DNA of 64,000 nt, from the NCBI GenBank assembly GCA_016208495.1, contig JACQXX010000040.1, positions 1 to 64,000 on the forward strand. Reading direction: 5' to 3'. Shown one piece after another: positions 41,086 through 52,600 of this stretch. The translations under genes were made by a program, and so were the position numbers. The stretch's first letter is position 1. Every line of letters begins with the position of its first letter. The DNA comes from Acidobacteriota bacterium. Lineage in GTDB: Bacteria; Acidobacteriota; Blastocatellia; Chloracidobacteriales; Chloracidobacteriaceae. The notes beneath the pieces are model-generated. The model made no database searches and was not told the origin of the DNA. It was given only the letters and a program-made list of their open reading frames with translations.

Positions 41086-44000
41086 TGTCTCGGGCTGGTC
41101 AGTGGTGGATTGTGTTGGCGGGAGAGGGCTGGCCAGGGGCAACTGGATGTGGAAACAACTTCCTCTCTTCACACCCTCAGACTCGGCCCAAATTTTCCCG
41201 CCGTGGAATTCGATATAACTTTTTGCCACTGAAAGTCCCAAACCAGTACCGCGGGCTGTAAATTCAAACCTTCCGGAAGTATGGGTCGAAGGATCCTTAC
41301 TGGTGTAAAACCGTTCGAAAATCCGGTCAATTTCAGTCGGTTCAATCCCTATTCCTGAATCCTGTATCTGGATATGCACAAAGCTGCGTTCAATCGTCAC
41401 CCGGATCTGAATGGTGCCTTTATCATAGGTAAATTTGATGGCATTTTGGACCAGGTTTAAAAAAACGAGTTTGATTTTTTCCCGGTCAGCCAGCAAGACA
41501 ATTCCATCTGGTGCATCAATTACAATTTTCTGCCCACGTTTTTCGACAAATGACGAGAGTTCTTCAACCGCTTCACTCAACAGGGTGGACAAATCCAGTC
41601 TGGATAAGGTGAGATCATTTTTGCCCTCATCAATTTTGAGCATCATCAAAATGCCATCAAAACTGGTGACCATTCGATCAACCATCCGCTGGCAGGCAGC
41701 AATCGCCCGGTTTTGAGTTTCGGTCAGCGGCCCCAAATATTCCGCCAGCAATGCATCCGCATAGCCTTTAATTACGGTCAACGGCGTTCGCATCTCGTGC
41801 GAAGTGACAATGATAAAGTTGGTCTTCATCTGATTGAGTTCTTGAAGCGTGCGGTTGACCTGCTGTTCGTTTTGATACAACCGCTCAATTTCACGAATTG
41901 ATTCAACGATCATCAGGTTTTTTTCTTCAAGCTGCAGATTCTTGTCTTCCACTTCACCGTGCAGAGCGGCGTTTTCAATCGCCACGGCGGCCTGACTGGC
42001 GAGTGCTTCGACCACCCGGCAATCAGCGTCGGTAAAAGGTTTTCGACTGGCGGAGCGATGAATGCTGATGACTCCGCCAACGTGTCCGTCCGGCATGATG
42101 ATTGGGATATTCATAAAGCCGGAGACCCCATGTTTTTCAATCAGTTCCGGATAGGTGACCAGCGGTGAACCATTGACATCATTGAGGATCATTGACTTGC
42201 CGGTGGCGGCAACCTGGCCCGTAATCCCTTTCCCAACCTGAAAACGAAGGTCTGACGGTTCCCACTGGTCACGGTTGAACACCAGTTTAAAGACGACCTC
42301 ATTTCCTTGAACCAGACCGATCCCCCCTGGAATACCATTCACCAGCCGGGCGGCTTCCACTGCAAAATGTCGAAACACAGCCATTAAATCCAACTGGGAA
42401 TTGATGAGGCGCGTACTTTCGAGGAGCTGTCCGAGATACACGATTTTTTCTTGCTGGCGTTGGTGGACTGTATGGATTCGCCACGAATACAGCCCATAAA
42501 TACCACTTCCAAAAAGTCCAAGATAGATGAGGTAGGCCCACCAGGTATTCCAGGGTGCTGGTCGAATTTTGAACGAAATACTCATCGGACCAGTGACTTG
42601 CCCGGTATAGTCTTGACCCCAAACCCTGAAGGTGTAGTCTCCCGCCCCTAAGTTGGTGTATTCCTTGCGATACACACTGGCCCAGTCTGATTTTGACGGG
42701 TCAAATCCTTCAAGCTGTACCTGATACCGGACGGTGGCTTCGTGGGTAAAGGTGAGCAGGGCAAATTCAAACAAAAGGTTGTTTTCATTATGCTGGAGTG
42801 ATGTGAGTTCCGGTAACTGGACTTCTTTTCCATTGAGCCAGGCACGCTCAATGATCAGTGGCCTGGCCAGTTGTCCGATGATTTCCAGGTTGGGATCATA
42901 TACCCCGACGCCCTTCACGGTTCCAACCCAAATGTAGCCCCGGCTATCAACCACACTGGCGCCGGTATTGCACTCTTCACTGGGAAGGCCATCGTTTGTG
43001 TCAAAGGTATACAAATCAAAATTATTCAGTGATTGATCAGTTAAAGTTTTAGGTGTGAGACGGGTGATGCCTTTGTTGGTGCAAAAATACAACCTCTGCT
43101 TTTGGTCTTTGGCCATCCGATAAATGATATTGTTTGGCAGGGCCGGAGAGGTTGCATCAGACATGACGACCCAGGGATCATCGGGAGCATTCGGATTCAG
43201 CCGACACACGCCGCCACTCCCGGTCCCAATCCACAAAGATGAGGTGGTTCCGGTGTTTGATTCCAGCAGGCACAAGACATAATTACTCGGAAGCTTTGAA
43301 TTACTGGTATTGAATATTTTCCAGGGCTTGTCTAGCGAATCAATCTCGATTCGGACAGCGCCTCCGCCTCGGGTTCCAACCCAGAGGATCTGTTTTTGAT
43401 CGAGGCCACGGGTCACGAGCAATGAAAAGACCGAATCGTGCGGCAGACTTGAGTTGGTTGTATCAAAGACGGTCCACACTCCCTGCTGAAACCGGGACAA
43501 GCCTCCGCTATTGGAACCAATCCAAATGACAGTCTCCCCTGAAGCCAGGACTGTCGGCAGGACACATAAAATATTGTTGCTTTTGAGCGGTGAGTTGCCC
43601 GTGGTATAGACCGTCCATCGGTCATTGAGAAAAGTAGCCAGACCGCCTTCCGAGGTTCCGACCCACAAGGTTCGCTCGCCATTTTTGGAAATGGTCTCAG
43701 CCAACGAACTGATAATATTGTTGGGTAACCCCGAATTGCTGGTGGTAAAGGTCGTCCATTGCCCGGATTCGTAGCGAACCAGTCCATTTCCAGTGCCAAT
43801 CCAAAACACCGGGCGCCCGCGCGGAGAAACACTTTCCAAAAAGGCCCACACCTGTTTGTCAGGGAGCGGGGAATTGGTTGGATCCAGGACTTTCCACTGT
43901 GATTTATCCAACCGGGCGAGTCCGCCCCCGGCTGTTCCTACCCAAAGAACTCTTTTTTGATCGGCGTCGGGTTCCAGCAGGCTGATCACCTGATTTTCCG

Positions 44001-45138
44001 GCAGGGTTGAGGTTTGGGTGTTGTAGGTTGACCATTTAAACCAGGGCGTGCCAAAGGAAGAAGATGAAGGGGGTGGGGTGGAATAAAAGGCCGGTTGCGG
44101 CTCGATATGGACCAATCCGCTGCCCATCGTGCCCAGCCAGAGTGAAGGAACTCCGCTTGCGGAAGTGGTTTCCAGGACTGACCAGACCGAATCGTTGGGT
44201 AATGGCGAATTCTGGCTATTGATGACGGTCCAGTTCCAGGATTCGTTTCCGTCACGGTTCTGGAGTTCAAGGCACACCAACCCGCCGCCAATGGTGCCAA
44301 TCCAGAGTGCCGGCAATTTGCGGAAAGACGTTCCCGCACACAATCCGCGGAGAAAAAGTTGAGGCAAGGGTGAATTTTGGGGTGTGAAATGGCTCCATTC
44401 GCCATTTCTGAGGCAGGCCAACCCATTTCCATAAAAGGAGACCCACAGCGAGGTCGTGTGGTCCGGGTGCTTGAGTTCAGCCAGCGCCCGAATCCGCCCA
44501 CCCGACATTTTTGAATTTTTTGGCGTGTACGAGATCCATTTCCCTTGAGCGAATTGAGCCAGACCACCATCAGTTCCAACCCAAAGGATGGATTCGCCAG
44601 CGGGAGTGATGGTCTCCAACAGGAAAAACACCTGATCGTTGGGCAAAGTCTGGGTGCGGGTGTCATAAACCGTCCATTTTCCGTTTTTTAGTCGAGCGAG
44701 GCCGGCACCATTGGTACCAAACCAGATACTGCCATCACGCGTTGTTGCCAGCGAAAGCACATAGTTTGAAGACGTCCGGTTGGGCATATGAACCGGGGTC
44801 CAGGTTCGGCCATTGTAATAGGCGGCTCCATCCTGTGTCCCGACCCAGAGATACCCCCGTACATCGCAAGCCATACACTGGATGGTCATTTGAGGAATCC
44901 CGTCGGGACTGGCAAAGCACCGAAACGTGGGGCGACCCTGTGGAAAGGCAGCTTCCTCATGTTGATTTGAACTGGCTGTGCCCACGGGTAAAAGCGGTTG
45001 AGCGGGAGAAGGTGTCGGTTGTTTTTGAGGCTTAGGGCCTGAAGGGACTGATCCTCCCATCAGTCCAGGCACGGTCCCCCAAAACAGAACTGCCACGCCA
45101 ACCCAGACCAGGATTTGATGGGGAAGGGAAACCGACAT
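41062..45138 (-). CDS. Membrane histidine kinase with two-component-regulator propeller, Y_Y_Y and GAF domains
   Basis: About 1358 aa from ATG 45138 (AGGAGG upstream); a longer frame start is less likely. N-terminal signal anchor (VGVAVLFWGTVPGL), then about 14 propeller blades of the type LWVGTxGGGLARxxxxxWxVxxTxNSxLPxxxVxxLLE (about 80-740). A Y_Y_Y sensor domain (RYQVQLEGFDPSKSDWASVYRKEYTNLGAG) and a transmembrane helix follow, then GAF (about 905-1060), a coiled coil, HisKA with SHEMRTPL (His about 1114) and HATPase (IKFTYDKG, DSGIGI, GTGLGLS). There is no receiver domain and no adjacent response regulator, so its partner is elsewhere. Likely senses an extracellular polymer or sugar through the propeller. 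Convergent and 24-bp overlapping with the EVE gene. Confidence 0.94.
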   Translation of the reverse strand: MSVSLPHQILVWVGVAVLFWGTVPGLMGGSVPSGPKPQKQPTPSPAQPLLPVGTASSNQHEEAAFPQGRPTFRCFASPDGIPQMTIQCMACDVRGYLWVGTQDGAAYYNGRTWTPVHMPNRTSSNYVLSLATTRDGSIWFGTNGAGLARLKNGKWTVYDTRTQTLPNDQVFFLLETITPAGESILWVGTDGGLAQFAQGKWISYTPKNSKMSGGRIRALAELKHPDHTTSLWVSFYGNGLACLRNGEWSHFTPQNSPLPQLFLRGLCAGTSFRKLPALWIGTIGGGLVCLELQNRDGNESWNWTVINSQNSPLPNDSVWSVLETTSASGVPSLWLGTMGSGLVHIEPQPAFYSTPPPSSSSFGTPWFKWSTYNTQTSTLPENQVISLLEPDADQKRVLWVGTAGGGLARLDKSQWKVLDPTNSPLPDKQVWAFLESVSPRGRPVFWIGTGNGLVRYESGQWTTFTTSNSGLPNNIISSLAETISKNGERTLWVGTSEGGLATFLNDRWTVYTTGNSPLKSNNILCVLPTVLASGETVIWIGSNSGGLSRFQQGVWTVFDTTNSSLPHDSVFSLLVTRGLDQKQILWVGTRGGGAVRIEIDSLDKPWKIFNTSNSKLPSNYVLCLLESNTGTTSSLWIGTGSGGVCRLNPNAPDDPWVVMSDATSPALPNNIIYRMAKDQKQRLYFCTNKGITRLTPKTLTDQSLNNFDLYTFDTNDGLPSEECNTGASVVDSRGYIWVGTVKGVGVYDPNLEIIGQLARPLIIERAWLNGKEVQLPELTSLQHNENNLLFEFALLTFTHEATVRYQVQLEGFDPSKSDWASVYRKEYTNLGAGDYTFRVWGQDYTGQVTGPMSISFKIRPAPWNTWWAYLIYLGLFGSGIYGLYSWRIHTVHQRQQEKIVYLGQLLESTRLINSQLDLMAVFRHFAVEAARLVNGIPGGIGLVQGNEVVFKLVFNRDQWEPSDLRFQVGKGITGQVAATGKSMILNDVNGSPLVTYPELIEKHGVSGFMNIPIIMPDGHVGGVISIHRSASRKPFTDADCRVVEALASQAAVAIENAALHGEVEDKNLQLEEKNLMIVESIREIERLYQNEQQVNRTLQELNQMKTNFIIVTSHEMRTPLTVIKGYADALLAEYLGPLTETQNRAIAACQRMVDRMVTSFDGILMMLKIDEGKNDLTLSRLDLSTLLSEAVEELSSFVEKRGQKIVIDAPDGIVLLADREKIKLVFLNLVQNAIKFTYDKGTIQIRVTIERSFVHIQIQDSGIGIEPTEIDRIFERFYTSKDPSTHTSGRFEFTARGTGLGLSVAKSYIEFHGGKIWAESEGVKRGSCFHIQLPLASPLPPTQSTTDQPETSTNIISG

Positions 45139-46693
45139 AACTCCGGAATTCCTCCTGCGGTGGAAAAATAGAAACTGTGACTGAGATGAAAGGAATGCCG
45201 AAAAACTATAAACCAGTCTCACGCAAGGATGAAATGCAAACCCTGGATTTTTTGGTGGGAAAAACGATCTGGTGATGAGTATCCAGCTCCAGGGGTTTCA
45301 ACTGGAGGGACTATTCAATCTGAACAGACCGATAGCTGGTGCAAAAATTCTAGTCTGGTCCTACAAGTTTCCACTGTTCTAATCCCCCGGATTTTGTAGA
45401 GTAAGCTCAAAAATCTGATGCTCTACCGCCCGGATGGGCGCTGGAAGTTCGTTCAGTCTTTTCTCCTGCTGGGTTCCGCTCCCCACGGCTCCAGCGCCCT
45501 CCGGGCGCGAGCCTCTCCTGGCTCGGATTCCGGTGGTGTGCCCAACGCGGCAAACCACCGGCCACTTTCCACTGCCCATCCGGGCGAAAGCCAATTCGGA
45601 ATCACCGAAATTCCATCCCCCATTTATGGGAACTTGTACTAAGCCCTTTGTTTTCAATATAGGGCTTACCAGTCCACAAAATCTGGGGGGATTAGAAGAG
45701 TTTAACCCTGGCTGTTTCCAAAGCTTTCAAATGCTGTGATAACCCCGACATGAGGAATAAAATCAGAAGCAGTTATGGTTGATAATACTGCTTCTACCGG
45801 ATTTTGTGTTGGAGACAAATCAGAAGAACCGATGAGTCAGTACCACCCGCGTCAGTGGGTGGGTCCGCTTGCTTCCACCCCCACCCGCTCACGCAGGTGG
45901 TACTGACAAGTCCTTTATTTCCAACACCGATCTGGCTTAACACAAAGTCAACAGTCATGGGACTTCTTAACCCATTGAAATCATTAGGTCTCCCTGGTAT
46001 TTGCCGTGAACGTGGCAGGTTGATGAAAATTCAAACCAGTAAGTTCTTTAGAATCAATCGCTGTTTTTGGAGCTATCTGTTCGTTTTCACGGGAAAGACC
46101 AAAGAGTCGGGTGAAATCCTGACTACTCAAAATGGCAAAGACGTCGGAAAGCATTTACCGTTCGTGGGTGACTCCAGGCACTCAGCTTCACTCTCCCCGC
46201 AGGAAAAAACCCACCTCTGGCATGAGGAGGTCGCCAACCAGAGCCATGACACACTGCTATGGAAACGCTGAAAATTGAAATCCAGGTTTCAAAATAAAGT
46301 CTTCCCAGGGATAACCAGATGGTGTAGAGTGACTCATCAAGCTGAAAGGTATTCCTTCACTCCTGGAGTGTGCTCCACAGATCTGGTTAGTTCACTGCCC
46401 TCGCCTCATGAGTTTGGCGATCCCAAGGTTTTCGACCAACCGGACAGTGAGCACGCTTGACTGAAATGCAACCATCCGGCACTTGCGGCGCTTACGGTGA
46501 CCTGCAAGTGTAACCATTTGACATAGAAACAGTAACCTGCACATTGATTTGCCTGATTTTGCCCTCCACCACCAAACCGATTGACTGCAATTGGTGGAGG
46601 TAAGGTTCAGGCCCGGTACGTGGTGAAGCACAAACCCGTTGTTGATCCAATAGCCCTGACCTGGTTGGGGGTACGGTCACAACGAGGAAGGAT
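45139..46693. other. 1.55-kb intergenic region with inverted-repeat element
   Basis: No convincing gene. 45377-45697 is the R3 element. 45838-45908 contains complementary GC-rich segments around a ...CACCCGCGTCAGTGGGTGG / CCACCCCCACCCGCTCACG core. A 155-codon frame at 45804-46271 has no protein-like features. AGGAAGG (about 46685-46691) precedes the start of the giant gene. Confidence 0.45.
45377..45697. mobile_element. R3 fold-back/MITE-like element
   Basis: About 320 bp with long imperfect terminal inverted repeats: TTCTAATCCCCCGGATTTTG (45377-45396, plus T) and CAAAATCTGGGGGGATTAGA (45677-45696, plus A), one mismatch and one extra base. Similarity continues inward (AGAGTAAGC and GCTTACC). 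The inside contains R2-like GC-rich text and a small hairpin AAGCCCT...AGGGCTT. No transposase. Only one copy in the window. Confidence 0.6.
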
Positions 46694-49600
46694 ATGTGTG
46701 TGAATACTGCCAGGGGATCCGTGTTGCTGAATCGCCGGTCCGTCCTCATCGGACTGTGTGCGTTGATTCAAATTTCCATCCTGTCAAGCCTGGTGTCTTC
46801 GATTGGATTCACCGGTTCAGGTGAGATGTCTCGTTCACATGCTCCACGGGCAGTGACGGCTCAAACGCTGTTTCCGCAAACCCAGCCTTCTCAAAATGGC
46901 ACTGGGGTCGGCCCCGCGATTGCCACCACCCGGTTTGACCTGGTTGGGTTAAACATTGCCTCCGGCCCAATCACCCAGTCCGTCCCGGTCAATACCCCCA
47001 CGGCGGTCACCACCACCCTCCAGGTACCGGTTGGGAGCAACCCCCAGCAAATTCTGGCGGGACTCAATCCGAATTATCGCATTCGGGGTGACCTGTCCGG
47101 TCCATCCTTTGCCATGCCGCGACCCCTGGAGGCCCGCATCGGCGAACCCCTGCTGATTCCCGTGATGTCCAAAACCGGTGACCACCGGGTGCAAAACCTG
47201 CGGGTGGTGGATACCAGCCTCCCTGGTGCGCCAGCCGTGGCCCCGGTTTCACCCGACGCGTGCAGCATCACCGTGATTGAGCAAATCCTGGTTTCCGAGG
47301 TCAAAGTCCGCGAACTCAGCTATGACGAAATTGTCAAAGCCGGAATCCAGGTCACGGATACCAATTATCAATTTTTCAACTTCACCCTCGCACTGGCGAC
47401 CACTTCAACCGCCCAGGACATCAGCATTCCGGTGGCGTTTCCCAATACCCGGATTGCAGATCCCCGCCCACTGATCGGAACACCCCAGATTCCTCAAAAC
47501 CAGACCCTCCAGGTGCCGGTGCCGGATGTGCTTCCGGTGATGCTCAAGCCGCTGCCATCTGGCGATTCCGATCCTGATTTCAAAAACGGTCTGGGCCCGG
47601 ATGGTCAATTTCCCGCTCAAATCCCCGGACTGATTGTGTTCCCGGGCCGGGTTGGTTTTTTGAACCAGTTTTTTGAAGCAATTGTGATTGTGGCCAACGG
47701 GGCGCCCGACGGGAGTCCGCTGGTGCTCCGCAACCTGAAAGCCAAAGTTCGCCTGCCAAATAATGGGACGCCGACTGATCCGGCGGATGATCCGCTCCGG
47801 ATTGTCGTCACCCAAACCGGAGGCGAAGTGACGGAACTTGAACTCCACGGGCTGGGCGCGGACGAAATCTACGGTACGGCGGATGACACACTGTCGTTTG
47901 CCCCGAGCCAGTCGGGGCAGGCGGCATTTTTGCTGGAAGGTGTTCGCGAAGGACTCCACACGGTTGCCTTTGACCTGGAAGCCAAACTTGATGGGCTTCC
48001 CATCGGGGAAGTCACCGTGGCCGGGGAAGTCACGGGGGCGGTTCTGGTCCGGGATGCCAGCTTTGCGGTGACGTTCACCCACCCGGCGGTGGTGCGGGCC
48101 GGCCAGGAATACACGCTGGCGATGACGATGCTCAACACGGGCAGTCGGGACATCCAGGGCGCCATTGCCCAACTTGCCGCAAACTCCATTTCCGGAGCGG
48201 AACTGATCGGAAACGACACCGGATCCAGGGATTTTCCGACCACCATTGGGCGCGGGGCTTCGGGAACGGTGACATGGCGGTTGCGGGCCAATACGACCGG
48301 GCAGGTCACGGCCTCCTATGTCAAAGTCGGGAGCGATGTTTCCGCCGGCCTGACGCTCACGACCGGAGTTGGAGACCGCAACGTTCCGTTGTCGCCGGAT
48401 TCACTCATTTTGCCCGAACAGGTGAAGTTCTTGCCCGAAAATGTGGTTGATGCCGCCCGGGCCGTATTAGGCCAGGCGTGGAGCGTCGCCACCACCCCAC
48501 GCTACATCCTGCCCGAAGGCGTGCTTCCAATCGAGCGTCAGGTCGTGGTGGATCGGGCGGTTGAATTAGGGGTTGCCGGGTTGCGGGTTGAATTTGGCGA
48601 ACCAACGCCGGTTTCATTATTTACGGCACTCAGAGACTGGCTTGGAGAGTTACAAACGATTCCGGATCCTGGTTTGGCTGATGCGGTGCGGAATACGCCC
48701 GCCGGGTATCTCTGGGCCGACCAGCTTGGGGCACAGTTTCGCGCCACGCTGAATTCCAGTTCACAACCCGTCACGCCCGCCGATTTTTTTCAAACACTGG
48801 TTGAAACAGAATCGTCGAGGTCGCCATTGATCTCGGCCCTGATTTCACAGCCGGAAGGTCCGCCGGTGTTCGGGGCTCGATTGAGTGATGCCACAGGCAA
48901 CCAGGTCGGATTCGGACCGGCTGAAACCGACCGGTTTGGCGATTTCCCCCAGGGCAGCGCGTTTCAGCTTGCGGAGTATGATGGGCTTGGGAATCCAACC
49001 ACCAGTCGCGGGCAATTTCTGCTGGTTTCCAATCCGACCCCTGATGCCTGGAACCTGGAACTGTCAGGCTGGCGAACCGGAACCGGAGACCTGCGGCTGG
49101 CGCTTCCGACCGGGAATAATGCCTATCGCCAGTTCAGTTTTGAAAATATTGCTGTGACACCGGGTGACCGCTATCGGGTTCGGTTTCTGCCGTTCCAGAG
49201 CACGACGCTGGTGCTTGAAAAACTGGTCAATGGCAGCTATCAAACAGTCAGTACCGCCGTCACAAGCATAATCAATGAGCCGCCACCACGGGTGGTTGGG
49301 GTGGTTCAGGTGACGTCGGAGGTCCTGGCCGGAGGCGATGATTTTGGTCGGGTGATTGGGGTGTTGTTCTCCAAACCGATGAATAAAGCCGCGACGGTGG
49401 CGTTGAGTCGGTACACCATCGGCGGTGGTGAACTGGCTGGTTCAGACCCGGTCCAGCTTGTTGGCCGGCAGGTCAAAGCGACCAGTGCCCAGATCAATTT
49501 CGGCGACCGATTGGCGCTCCTGGCGCTGGATACGCCGGTTGGGCCATACCTTCGGCGGGAGTTGACGGTTCAAAACCTGGTGGATGCATCAGGGTTTGAG

Positions 49601-52600
49601 GTCAGTCCGTCTCCGCAAACGCTTCCGATTCAAATGCGGGTCTCACCCCAGGGAAATCCACCCGGAGGGTATGCCACCGGACGGGTGCTCAGTGCCGATG
49701 GCACCCCGGTGGCCAATGCCCCAGTGCTCTATTCAACGGTGGATTGTGGCCCTGAGAGTTTTGAATCACGGATGGTACTGGTTGCGGTGCAGTACACCGA
49801 TGACCAGGGGCGATATACTTTTGACTACATTCGGAATAGCGCCTGTGGGATTCCTTCAACCTTTGAAGCGACCCATCCGGTGACCAGTTCCACCAAACGC
49901 CTGTCAACTCCGATTGTGTACGACGGACAAAAACTGGGGCTGGATTTTGTCTTTTTGGCGCGGGGGAGAATTCAAGGGCGGGTTTTGACGGCTGGAGTTC
50001 CATCGCCGAGCGCCTTCCTGAAAATTGTTCCGGCGCTGGATGTGGCCGGTACCAAAGTTGTTCAGGCGGATTCACAGGGAAACTATGTTGCGGATGACAT
50101 CCCGGTCGGAAGCGTGTCGGTTCAGGCGGTGGCGTTCGGTACGCCGCCCCAGCCCAACGGCATCGCCAGCGGGTACATTGAAAGCGCCACCACACCGGCG
50201 ATAGTCAACGTCAATTTACAGCCATTAAACGGTGTCATCAGCGGGCGGGTGGTCAATCCAAATGGAACCCCAGCTCCTGGATTACTGGCGGTCGTGTATA
50301 ACAGTCCCGGCCAACCCCGGTCGCCACTTGGATTTGCCTATGGGGATGCCGATGGGAATTTCCGGATTACCAAACTTCCCTTGCAAAAAGTGTATCTGGA
50401 AGTGGTGGATTATGTAACCGGGCTGGCGGTTCAGCAGCCGGTGACGCTGTCGCTGTCGCAGTCAACCATCACTGGCGTGGTGTTGACCCTGCCGGGGTAT
50501 GGCACCATCAGCGGACGGGTGGTGGATGACCAAAATATCCCTGTTCCAGGCGTGACGGTACTGGGTGCTGGACGAATTGAAGTCACGGACACGGTGGGGA
50601 ACTATGTCTTGCAAGGCATAACAGCCGGAGTGCTTCAACTCACCAGCCCTGGAAACAGTCAGTTTTTCCCTGGTTCAGTCACGGTTCAGGTTCAGCCGGG
50701 TACGACGGTGACCAATGCCACTCTGGTCGTGCGGCGAAAACCGGCGCCGGGACTGATCCAGGGGTATGTGTATCAGGCGACCGGGGTAAATGGGACGCCC
50801 AGCCCGCTGGGTGGGGTGACGGTTACCTATGACGGCATCAATCCCGGCAGTTATGATGAAGACGGGAACTTTCAACCGTTGACGACGGTGACCAATGCCC
50901 AGGGATTTTATTCAATGACGAATGTCCCAACCACCGTGGTCCATACCGTCCGGTATGTCAAACGCGACGAAGGGCTGGCGGTCAATCTGAAGGTTGAGGT
51001 GCCGCCGGGTGCCACCCTCACGCGGGATGTTACGTTCCGCCCAGTCCAGATTCAGGGGCGTGTGTTTCAACCGGATGGTGTCACCGGAACCGTTGCCCAG
51101 GTCAAACTCAAAGCCCCAGGTTTTGATAGCCGTCCGGGGCCGGCCTTTGGTCTTTTTGACCCAAACGCGACCCCGTCATTTACCTTACAAACTGACAGCG
51201 CCGGACAATTTCAAACCGGCAAGCTCAACCCAGGGCCATATTCCGCCTCAACATCAAATGTCTTTTTTCCAGTCAAGGTGTCACGAAATGGTTTTTTAAG
51301 ACCTGGTGAAAGTGCCAATTTGACATTTACGCTGGTTGATCAACTGGCTGGAAAACTCCAGGGAACGATCTTTCAGCCAGATGGCACGACGCCGGTGGGT
51401 GCCGGAGTTCAAGTGACGCTGGGCGGTGGCGGGCTGGCCGATGCGACGGTCCGCACTGACGAGACGGGCCACTATGAATTTGCCGAAGTCTTCACCGATG
51501 GAAATTATGTGCTCACGGCACTTGATCCAGTCACCGGCTTTTCCAACCGGACGCGGGTCGCCATGCGGTACAACCAGGATGCCGCAGCGGATCTGAGACT
51601 GCTTGGAACCGGAAGTCTGCGGGTGACAGTGGTGGATGGTGCTGGAATTCCGGTTTCATCCGGAACCGTCACGCTCACCGGGACGGCTTATCCCAATACC
51701 AGCCGGTTCACAACCATCCCGGACAGTTCCGGAATGGTCCAGTTCGACAATCTGCCGGAAGGCAGCTACACGCTACTGGCCTCGCGAACCGGCCTGTCCG
51801 GACGGGCTTCGGTAACGGTGGTGCGGACCCAGACAGTTGAGACGGTCGTCCAGCTTCAAAACGCGGGAACGGTTGAAGGCCGGGTCTATTTGCCTGGTGG
51901 TCAGACTCCTGTGGGGCTGGCGGATGTCAAACTGGCGCTGGGCGGACGGGTGATTGGGTTTGTGATTACGTCGGATGCCGAAGGGGAAGTTGGCACCTTC
52001 CGGTTTGAAGGCGTTCCCGCCGGAAACTTTACCCTTGATGTCTTTGACAACCGATCAGGCCGAACCGGGAGAGCAACGGGACGGATTGTCCAGCAAGGTG
52101 AAGTGGTGACCGTTGACGTGGAGTTGATTGCACTTGGGACCGTCACCGGGCAGGTCACCGCCAACGGCACACCGGTTGGTTCGGCCCTGGTCAGCCTGAG
52201 TTCAACCAGCAATGCCGGATTTTCCAATCTGCAAACCACGGCTGATACCGATGGCCGCTTCCGGTTGACCGGAATTCCCGCCGGACAATTTCAGGTGCGG
52301 GTGGTGAATGGTCCCGGTGGACTGGCTGGATCAACCACAGGTCAGGTTCCAGGTGGGGTGGAGCCGCTCCCCGAAACCGTGGCGGATATTGCGTTGACTC
52401 CAAGTGCATCGTTAACCGGAACCGTCTATCGGGCGGGCGGAATGGAGCGCGTTCCTGGGGCTGAAGTCACGATCACCGTCAATAACCGACAGTTTGGAAC
52501 CAATGCGGATGAAACCGGGGTGTATCGGCTCGACTGGCTGCCACTTGGAACCGCTTCGGTGCTGGCCGAAGCGCCAACCGGAATTGATCGTGGCCTGGGA

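Noticed and set aside
45804-46271. 155-codon plus frame before the giant gene
   Set aside because: Crosses repeat-like GC-rich text, lacks a ribosome site and protein-like composition.
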